Source: Niveomyces insectorum RCEF 264 (Eukaryota; Ascomycota; Sordariomycetes; Hypocreales; Cordycipitaceae). From it: a stretch of 64,000 nt of DNA. The position numbers and the translations under genes were made by a program. The DNA lies in NCBI GenBank assembly GCA_001636815.1, contig AZHD01000014.1, positions 690,229 to 754,228 of the forward strand, in the 5' to 3' direction. Positions 56,346 to 64,000 of this stretch are shown one piece after another. The notes under the pieces were generated by a model, which did no database searches, had not been told where the DNA came from, and saw only the letters and a list, made by a program, of their open reading frames with translations. Position 1 is the first letter of the stretch. Each line of letters starts with the position of its first letter.

Positions 56346-57956
56346 ATGGATACCTCTAAGGAGGCCGCGACCGTCCATGCACCTGTTGAACCCGAGAAGA
56401 TCGAGATCAGCCATGCCGACGTCCTGGACCGGAAGCACTACGACAGCGCCGCCGACCATGCCACGGAGCTGGAGCATCGCCTGACGGTGCGGGAGGCGTT
56501 TGCACGCTACCCCATGGCCGTCGTGTGGTCGGTGCTCTTCTGCGTCTGCATCATCATGGACGGCTACGACTCTGACCTGATTACCAACCTCTACGGACTG
56601 CCGTCCTTCAAGCGCAAGTACGGCTTCATCTACAAGGGCGCATACACCGTCTCGGCGCCGTGGCAGACGGCCTTTGCCATGAGCTCGCCCGTTGGCCGCG
56701 TCATCGGCGGCGGCTTGCAGGGCCACGTGGCCGAGGCCATCGGCCGGAAGTGGACGCTGATCGGGTGCCTCGTCACGCTGACGGGCTTCATCTTTCTGAC
56801 CTTTTTTGCCCCCAACAACGCCGTGTTGCTCGTCGGCGAGATGCTGTGCGGCGTCATCTGGGGCATCCTGACCTCGCTCGCGCCGACGTACGCCTCCGAG
56901 GTGTGCCCGCTGCGCCTGCGCGACCTCTTGACCGCGTACGTCAACCTGTGCTGGTCCATCGGCGAGCTGATCGCGTCGGGCGTGCTGGCCGGCTACGCCA
57001 ACAACACGACCGAGTGGGCCTACCGCATCCCCTTTGGTCTGCAGTGGATGTGGCCCGTCCTCATCCTGACGTTTGTGCTGTGGGCGCCCGAGTCGCCCTA
57101 CTGGCTGGTGCGCCACGGCAAGATCGCCGAGGCCGAGAAGGCGCTCCAGCGGCTGTCGCGCGCCGGCAGCGGCCCCGGCGGGGCGGAGGCGCACGCCGTC
57201 GAGACGCAGCAGATGCTCGCCCTCATCCAGCGCACGAACGACCGCGAGCGCGAGATGGAGGGCAGCGCCAGCTACTTCGAGTGCTTCAAGGGCGTCAACC
57301 TGCGCCGCACCGAGATCTCGGCCATGGCCTGGGCCATCCAGATCCTGAGCGGCCTGTCGCTGCCCTTTTACGCCGTCGTCTTCTTCGAGGAAGCCGGCTT
57401 CCCGACCGAGCAGGCCTTCAACATGAACGTGGGCATGACGGCCCTGGGCTTCGTCGGCACGTGTCTGTCGTTTGTGCTGATCCCGCGCTTCGGCCGCCGC
57501 ACGCTGTTCTTCAACGGCCTGCTCGTGCTCACGGGCTTGATGCTGCTGATCGGGTTCATGGGCATTGCCAAGAACCGCCCGCCCATCATCGACGCCGAGG
57601 CCGCCCTGTTGATCATCTGGTTTTTCGTCTATTTTCTGACGGTCGGCCCGCTCGCCTACGTCATCTTCACCGAGACGTCGTCGACGCGGCTGCGCGGCCA
57701 CACCGTGGCCATTGCCCTGATTGCGTACTCGTCCTGGGGCATCGTGTACAACGTGGCGTCGCCGTACCTCATCAACGCCTCCGCGGCCGGTCTGGGCGCC
57801 AAGACGGGCCTCGTCTACGGTGCCATCTCGTTGCTTTGCTGCTTCTGGTGCTACTTCCGGCTGCCGGAGTGCAAGGACCGCACCTTTGAGGAGCTGGATA
57901 TCATGTTTGAGCGCAAAGTGCCGACGCGGCAGTTCAAAGACTACGTGATTCAGTGA
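56346..57956 (+). CDS. alpha-glucoside/maltose-permease-type sugar transporter (MFS, SP family)
   Basis: Single-exon 536 aa from the ATG at 56,346 (A at -3, G at +4; the open frame extends upstream but is T-rich leader). Hallmarks: MDGYDSDLITNLYGLPSF in helix 1, GGLQGHVAEAIGRKWTL (loop 2-3 G-x3-D/E-x2-GR motif), PTYASEVCPLRLRDLLTAY in helix 4-5 (PESPR-class context, like MAL permeases), APESPYWLVRHGKIAEAEKAL after helix 6, and IPRFGRRTLFF in the second half. The order, the about 60-residue hydrophilic N-terminus and central loop match fungal maltose/alpha-glucoside proton symporters in the plasma membrane. Exact sugar is uncertain. CreA-type sites upstream suggest glucose repression. Confidence 0.92.
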   Translation: MDTSKEAATVHAPVEPEKIEISHADVLDRKHYDSAADHATELEHRLTVREAFARYPMAVVWSVLFCVCIIMDGYDSDLITNLYGLPSFKRKYGFIYKGAYTVSAPWQTAFAMSSPVGRVIGGGLQGHVAEAIGRKWTLIGCLVTLTGFIFLTFFAPNNAVLLVGEMLCGVIWGILTSLAPTYASEVCPLRLRDLLTAYVNLCWSIGELIASGVLAGYANNTTEWAYRIPFGLQWMWPVLILTFVLWAPESPYWLVRHGKIAEAEKALQRLSRAGSGPGGAEAHAVETQQMLALIQRTNDREREMEGSASYFECFKGVNLRRTEISAMAWAIQILSGLSLPFYAVVFFEEAGFPTEQAFNMNVGMTALGFVGTCLSFVLIPRFGRRTLFFNGLLVLTGLMLLIGFMGIAKNRPPIIDAEAALLIIWFFVYFLTVGPLAYVIFTETSSTRLRGHTVAIALIAYSSWGIVYNVASPYLINASAAGLGAKTGLVYGAISLLCCFWCYFRLPECKDRTFEELDIMFERKVPTRQFKDYVIQ

Positions 57957-58284
57957 CGGGGATTCTGGGCTTCGCGGGTGGTTGTCTATTCTCGTTTATG
58001 CAAAGGTTGCCTCGCTACGATTGCGGTTTGGATTGGAGTGCTCGTTTGCTGTTTTACACTGGAGATGCTATTGAAAAAATTATGTCCAAATTGCTTGAGT
58101 AAAATTTTATATCGACCCGATATTGCGGCAAACCGGTGGCCTAACAAGTAGGGTCTGTTTATTTATGCCTCACTTTTTCCACATCGATATTCTATGAAAT
58201 GAGTCTGCTCGAATGACTACCGCAGAAGTTGTTGGAGCATTCTGGAAGAAAAGGGAAAAGCTATGGGAAACATTGATACCAGAG
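57957..58284. other. intergenic between convergent genes
   Basis: 328 bp of 3' flanks, AT-rich; nothing else seen. Confidence 0.6.
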
Positions 58285-59253
58285 CTACACCGACTTCATG
58301 AGACGCTTGAGTGCCTGGTCCATGGATTTTTTGTATTTCAGCTGCTTCTGCATCGCGGACAGGTCCTCGTTGAGCCTCTCGTTCTCGTCCACCAGCTCAT
58401 GCACCTTTCGTGAGGTCCGTGCGCTATTGTCCCTGAAAAATTTGACCTGCTTCTGCAGATCGTCCACTTTGCTCTTGTACTGGTCTACCTCGGCCGCACA
58501 TTGACTCGCGGCGCGGGCGTCCTGCGCCTGCACTTGCGCCCGTTCCTCTGCCGTCCGTAGCAGTGCAGCCAGCTGCTCTTTCTCCTGCGTTTGGGCGGCC
58601 ATCTGCGCCTGCGCGCCCTGCAGCTCCTGGGCCACGTGTTTGCGCGTGGCGCGTTCTTCGGTCAGCTTGAGTTCCGCCGCCCGCAGCGACTCGTCCCGGA
58701 TGCGCAGGTGCCCCATGAGCTCGTCGATCTGTTGCTGGTCGGCTTCGTGTGGCCCGGGCCCAGACGAAGGCGTCTTGCGGGGCGTGACGGGGGGCCCTGG
58801 ATACGGCGACCGCTCCCGCTCCAACGATGACAGAGCAGGGGCGTCATGATGTCCCTCACGCCGAGCCTGCTCCAGCTGGGCCCGAAGCGCGGCGCACTCG
58901 GACTCTTTGGCAGCGAGCTTGGATTTGGTGCCGTCCAGCGCCTCCTGCGTACCGGTGAGCAACGCGATTATGTCGTCTAGCGCATTCTGCTTGGCCTCCG
59001 CGTCGGACTGCAACCGCTGGATTTTGGCTCGGAGGCGGACACACTCCTCTGGCACGTCGTCGGTATGCATAGCATCACCCCATGAGCCGATGACTTCGGG
59101 CTGCCGATCATCTTCGACGTCCATCGCCGAATTTTTGTCGTCCTGGCGGTCGTCGAAGTCGATCAAAGTAACATCCATGCTGGCCGCAGTTGTTGAAGAA
59201 CTTGCTGCTGCCGAATGATGCGAGCTTTTAGCTGAGCGTACCAGGTCTGCCAT
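58285..59253 (-). CDS. coiled-coil protein, function unknown
   Basis: 322 aa from the ATG at 59,253; the frame is open upstream to 59,388, but that part is hydrophobic and unlike the rest. After a Ser/Ala- and Asp-rich N-terminus (about 1-65), residues about 70-140 form a coiled coil (RLRAKIQRLQSDAEAKQNAL; KLAAKESECAALRAQLEQAR). A Pro/Ser linker follows, then a second coil (about 178-315; LKLTEERATRKHVAQELQGA, KVDDLQKQVKFFRDNS, DENERLNEDLSAMQKQLKYK). The C-terminus is basic. No domain of known function is visible. Its promoter faces that of the ClpB-like ATPase. Confidence 0.7.
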   Translation of the reverse strand: MADLVRSAKSSHHSAAASSSTTAASMDVTLIDFDDRQDDKNSAMDVEDDRQPEVIGSWGDAMHTDDVPEECVRLRAKIQRLQSDAEAKQNALDDIIALLTGTQEALDGTKSKLAAKESECAALRAQLEQARREGHHDAPALSSLERERSPYPGPPVTPRKTPSSGPGPHEADQQQIDELMGHLRIRDESLRAAELKLTEERATRKHVAQELQGAQAQMAAQTQEKEQLAALLRTAEERAQVQAQDARAASQCAAEVDQYKSKVDDLQKQVKFFRDNSARTSRKVHELVDENERLNEDLSAMQKQLKYKKSMDQALKRLMKSV

Positions 59254-60436
59254 CAAGAAGGAACCGGGCGCTATTGACTCTTCAAAATGCCGTTGTTCGA
59301 AAAGCAATCTAGTAGTTAGAGACGGAACGACAATTATGGACAGAAAAACAAACTCTGGAGGAATATTGCTGCGCTGTTGTATTCCCAAAAATCCCCCCTA
59401 AATAAAATCACACCCAGCGAGAACCCATCTTACCTGATTTGTGTTCTGATGTTTGCTTTCGGTGGGTCGTCCAGCCTACACCATTCACTTCAGATGAAAA
59501 AGATGCAGATTGAATCCGTGTGTCTGCTTATTTCTGGTTCGACTGGTATCAATACGAAAAGAGACAGGCGGCAGGAGAAAGAGAGAGCTTGCACATGAGA
59601 GTATTTGTCTGAGTAATTCACTTTCACTTCGTGACAGGGCTAGAAGCCAGAGCCCATGAAATGGCACAGTTATTCAGTCATTGAATGAAGGGTGACAAGA
59701 AATGGCCGTCAATTTGGCTTCGCTGAAGCAGTTGAATTTCTGTCCCTTTCCGCAACTCTTTGCCACCTCGATCTTGCAAACAACAAACCGCTGCATGGGT
59801 CCACATTGAACAAACGCGAAGCCCCCCGGCTGCCGTTTGTGCTGTTCTACTTCGAGTGAATACACGCCTTATCAGCGTGCATGTGTCTTCTCTCGCTTAT
59901 GTGGAAGAAGAAACAAACCAAAATCAAAAATTAAAAACTAAACCGGAGAAACCAAAAAAATCAAAATAAAAACTGGCTGCTGGTTTCTCACCCTCATGAC
60001 ACTAAATTGCAACATCTGAACCCTGAAGAATCCGTTCAAAACCTGCGGGTCCTCTATTACGCTCCTGTGGCGTCTTGCTTCATGAAAAAAATGGATGGGG
60101 AGACAAAATCAGTACACACACAAAAAAAAAAAACCCGTCCTGTTTGGTAGGCTTGTATTCTGCATCTTCACCCACATGGACGGGTTCCAAGGAACTACCC
60201 TGGCCGCAGAAAACGAACCAAGTAAATTATGAAAAGGGCAAACAGGGCCCAAACGTGCTTGTCCTCACTGATTCAGTTCATTTGGCATTGAAGCAGTACC
60301 CATCTCTTTGCTCCCGACCTTCTTAAATCCCAACTTGAGTTAATGTGATGTGATTTGATTTTTCGATTCCTTCGTTCTATTCTTACTTTCATATTTTTTG
60401 CCCTCGCGTCACCTGAGCCTTGAGAAACAACATCCG
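59254..60436. promoter_or_regulatory. divergent promoter region
   Basis: 1.18 kb between the coiled-coil gene and the AAA+ gene. A-rich runs lie at 59,920-59,970 and 60,120-60,135. No gene is recognised. Confidence 0.5.
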
Positions 60437-63174
60437 ATGATGGCGGCTCAACCTGCTCTGGCATCACGCAAGATGAACACTGACTCGGAAAAAATCATGT
60501 TCGTCATGAAAGAATGTTCCTGTGACAAGAGCCGGGCTAAAAAACTCCTCGATGTACGTTGGGAATTTGTTTTTTTTTTGAGTTGACGAACATTGAACTG
60601 CATCAAGCTCCAGACCATACTTTGGCTCACCTCGTGTGCAAACAGATCAACTCGAATGATCCCCAAAAAGCCGTGCAACATAAAAAAACGTTCTCAGCCA
60701 TGCTCGCTCTCCAAGGCCACTCGCCATCGCCGACCTCGCCGCCACCAACTCCGACTGGCAAAGGAAAGAAGAAGGTGACCCCGACAAACAGCTTGAAAAA
60801 GGGTTCCAGCAGCAGAGAGAAACCAGTCACGCCGGTGTCTGCACATCCCAGCAACCCGTTTGTCGCCGCCAGCCGGGAACCACCGGTCCCATTTCCTGCC
60901 ACCCCCTCTCCTTTTTTCACGGGCACGACGTCCGGTTCACTGAGCGCGAGTCCGGGCGTGGCAGCGGTGCTCATGCCGCCACTGAAACCAAAAATGCCAT
61001 CACCAGCAGCTCCGTCTTTCCAAGGCCGCAATCAAGGTAGCTTCGTCTTTCCTCTAACAAAATCAAAAATCCAAATTAGTTTCAAACCCGTGTCGATGCC
61101 TGCTAACTCGTGGGCTTTTCCAGGTGCTTCTAAAGACCACGGCACGCCTACATCGGGCCTGCTGCCAGAGTATTTTCCGGCTGGACCCCAATTCAAACAT
61201 CACATCGGGCCAGAAGGCGATGCTACTTCCGCCATGGAAGCACACACTATTCCCGGCTTAAAAGAGTTGTTTTCGTGCCCACAAAACACCACTTCCTCAC
61301 CCGGAACAAGCGTGGAGGAGAAGCCACAAGAATGGGACTTTCGGCTTCCACAGTTACCCAAAGAAGAGGCTGCCGACGTCCTTGCCTCAACATACACGAG
61401 AACGGCAGCGGCTGAACTCGGCGCCAAGGTTGATGCCACAGAAGCGGACTTCAACCTCCGGGAGCTCTGTGCAGCTGTGCAGCAAGGCGCCAACCTCTCG
61501 ACAATCAAGCACTTTTTGCAAGGTTTTCCAGACGCCGTCATCCGACAGCGGATCAACGGCACTGTGGACGGTGTTCCGTCTGTTTTCTACGCCGTCGGGA
61601 CGAATGACCCGTCTTTGCTGCGGCTGTGGGCCTCCTATGGCGCCAATATTGCTGCCGTTCACCCAGCAACGGGCACGCCGCTGCTCGCCTACGCCATTGT
61701 GCTCAGCGACCTGCTCGACGGGCGCGACACCTCGCCCATGGTGGCAACACTGCTCAGTCTCGGGGCGCCGCCCACATCGATCCCGCCGGCATTTTATGCG
61801 CCGTACAACCGCGACCTGCCGGACGATGGGCCGCCGTCCCAAGATGTGGATGTGGACGCCGGCGGGGACGGCGCCGCGTGGCGGTGGTGCTCGGCGCCCG
61901 CCGTGCGTCAAACACTGGCACGCACCACCCACCTCACGCAGCGGTATTACCTGCACCGGGCGACCAAGCTCAAACAGCCCGGTAAGCGCCAACGCCAGGT
62001 CGCTGCCTTGCGCAACGCCGAGGCCGCGCTGGGTATCCCGTATTTTCTCGTCGGACAGACGGTGGCGGCCCACCAGTTGCTGCGGAAGCTCATGACCTAC
62101 CTCGTGGCGGTCTCCGGCACGAGGTCCAAGCCCCTGGTGCTCGTCTTCGCCGGTCCCAGCGGCCACGGCAAAACGGAACTCGCGAGAAAGCTCGGTCACC
62201 TTCTGGGGCTGGAGCTGCAGGTCGTCGACTCGACCATCGTCAGCCACGAGCGGGAGCTGTTTGGTCCCCGTGCACCGTACACCGGCTCTGAACGCGGAAG
62301 TCCGCTGAACAACTTTATTGCGCGCAACGCCGGGCGACAGTCGATTGTGTTTCTCGACGAGTTCGAAAAGACGACACGTGAAATCCACGAGGCCCTTTTG
62401 TTGCCATTCGACAACGGTAAGTGATGTACTTTTTATTTTTTTTTATTGTTTTTTTCAATCTAAAATATTCAAAGCTAATTCCATTCCATGGCAGGCGAGT
62501 ACCAAGACCGCCGCACGCTCGCAACCGTCGACTGCTCGCGCACGATCTGGATCCTCGCAACCAACGCACTGGACGGGACCATTCTGGGGTTCTGCGAAGA
62601 CCACCCAACCATTCTACGACAAAACGATGGCAACGAGGGTGACGTGGACGAAGCCACGGGGCAGCACCTCATCAAAACGCTGTCGGGGCGTCTCCGTGGG
62701 GCGTTCCTGGACCGCTTCGGGCCTCCTGTCACGGGCCGGGTCTCGGAGTTCATTCCCTTCTTGCCCTTCTCTACGGGCGAGCAGGCGGTCGTGGTGCATA
62801 AATTTTTGATGGAGCTCGCGGAGCGCGTTGCCGCGCCCGTGCTGCTGGGGCCAGGCGCCGATCAACAGCAGCTGCTCGGCGACGTGCGCCTGCACGTGCA
62901 GCGCGACGCGAGCGTGTGTACCCAGCTGGCCAAGGCAGAGTACAGTGAGGAGCTGGGGGCTCGCAGCCTTCGCAAGGCCGTTGAGGAAGTCCAAGATCGG
63001 CTTGTCGAGAGCTACCTCGACGAAGACGGCGAGATTCAGGAGAGTGCCGGCGCTGACAAAACGGACTTCGTCGTCGACGTACGCGGCGATTCGGTGGTCT
63101 TCAAAAGAAGCAACGAAAGCAGAGAAAGCAAGGAGGGCAAATATAGCAGAGATGGGAAAGGGCCCTGTTCGTAG
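60437..63174 (+). CDS. ankyrin-ClpB/SKD3-type AAA+ ATPase
   Basis: Four exons (60,437-60,553; 60,646-61,036; 61,124-62,416; 62,495-63,174) give 826 aa. Residues about 15-50 resemble a UBA-type three-helix unit (SEKIMFVMKECSCDKSRAKK, then NSNDPQKAV). A Pro/Ser-rich disordered part (about 55-265) follows. Residues about 280-395 look like ankyrin repeats (VPSVFYAVGTNDPSLLRLWA; GTPLLAYAIVL). The AAA+ core has Walker A GPSGHGKTELA (about 513), Walker B SIVFLDEFEK (about 573), sensor 1 WILATNALD (about 618), Arg finger FLDRFG and sensor 2 GARSLRKAVEE, the layout of the ClpB second ATPase domain. Ankyrin plus a single ClpB module recalls animal CLPB/SKD3, a disaggregase, but the N-terminus lacks a mitochondrial presequence. 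Intron 2 is 87 nt with TGCTAAC branch site and leaves the frame open if retained. Confidence 0.85.
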
Positions 63175-64000
63175 TCACGTTGTTCGATCATCTCATTTTT
63201 AAATGTCTCATGGGCGTCTTCGTTAGACAAGGTGGATTGACTCCTGGCACCAAGCAATTTTTTTTTGTTTTACTGTATGAAGGACCAGTCCGGCCCTACT
63301 GTAGAAAAAAAAAATCAGGAGAGCATGCACATCACGGCCGACCCGTACGCGGGTTAAATGAAATTTGACATCGAACCTGGCTGCGAGGACACCATAACTT
63401 GTGTATGTCGTGCCTGCAACCTATGTTGCTCATCGTCCTGTAGCCTCCGTTTCCAGACCCGGCTACATCGTAGAACATGGTAAACGGCAATGCATAATAG
63501 CCACACGCCCTGGGCTGTATCAACAACTACGGCAACCAGAAGACAACCCCAAGCCTCAAGCAAACGCCTTGGATGTTTTGTTGGCCTCGCTGAGAAAAAC
63601 ATGACCCACCGGTCCCGTGAATTCGAATGCGGATGTTTAATGCGTATTTTCTGGACCATTGGTAGCACAAATGAGACAGCAAACGAACAAATACGTACTG
63701 TTATTTTTTTCAGGGTCTAGCACGATCCCCTTCACTTTCGTGCCCCGTCTCTTCACGCAGAAGTTCTCTCTCATCCCGACATAGTTTCAGTTCATTATTG
63801 TCTTCCTACATTTTTTAATGCTTCTTACTTCTGTCAATTTTTGTATTTACTCATGACAGGTTTACCAGTTCTTGTCACATCTATTTTATCCCCTCTCGTT
63901 GACATTCTGAATCACCATTAAAATAAACAATCAAAGCCAGAATAGCACAGATCAAAAATACACATTCCATTCAGCAGTGAAAAATCGCCAGCCTGGGCTT
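63175..64000. other. intergenic to the window edge
   Basis: No coding region recognised. AT-rich DNA toward 64,000 may be the flank of a gene outside the window. Confidence 0.5.

Noticed and set aside
60554..60582. 29-nt intron option for the first intron of the AAA+ gene
   Set aside because: Too short for fungal splicing; the CAAACAG acceptor at 60,645 gives a 92-nt intron, keeps frame and completes the UBA-like helix.

Overview
The window is nuclear DNA of a filamentous ascomycete (Pezizomycotina, probably Sordariomycetes; the class is an inference). Genes are interrupted by short introns of 66-190 nt with GTAAGT/GTACGT-like donors and CTAAC/CTGAC-like branch sites. Coding parts are GC-rich with Ala, Ser, Gln and Asp runs, intergenic parts carry poly-T/poly-A and CT-rich leaders, and the genes have fungal families such as MCH1, a SIT-type siderophore transporter and a maltose-permease-like carrier. 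I see no rRNA, convincing tRNA, CRISPR array, intact transposon or telomere.

Layout. 1-15,938: one C2H2 zinc-finger transcription factor (3,044-4,782) inside about 14 kb of DNA with no convincing gene. 15,939-21,500: an LRR/F-box-like gene followed by probable decayed coding relics. 21,528-36,420: MCH1, histidyl-tRNA synthetase, the mitochondrial phosphate carrier, a large F-box protein and a coiled-coil protein. 37,181-48,722: a MAPR/cytochrome b5-type membrane protein, a GPI-anchored cupredoxin-like protein, an RS/Pro-rich disordered protein, a small orphan membrane protein, a gelsolin-repeat protein and an O-methyltransferase. 49,840-63,174: a siderophore transporter with a 15-nt microexon, an APH-family kinase pseudogene, magnesium-dependent phosphatase 1, a peroxisomal-type 2-hydroxyacid oxidase, an alpha-glucoside-type sugar transporter, a coiled-coil protein and an ankyrin/ClpB-type AAA+ ATPase.

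Most genes are unrelated housekeeping or orphan genes and no classical biosynthetic cluster is visible. Three divergent promoters carry readable regulatory logic. The MCH1/HisRS promoter has a perfect TGACTCA (general amino-acid control). The O-methyltransferase/siderophore-transporter promoter has three tandem GATA sites ending in the iron-repressor-type ATCAGATAA. The hydroxyacid oxidase/sugar-transporter promoter has four CCGGGG sites of the CreA type.

The items most worth a second look are the orphan membrane protein preceded by a 60-bp tandem repeat built of GGAGGC plus 8-bp palindromes, the iron-type promoter and microexon of the siderophore transporter, the 9-mer TACGGAGTA that recurs only between genes, the APH pseudogene with intact catalytic motifs behind stop codons, and the ankyrin-ClpB ATPase.
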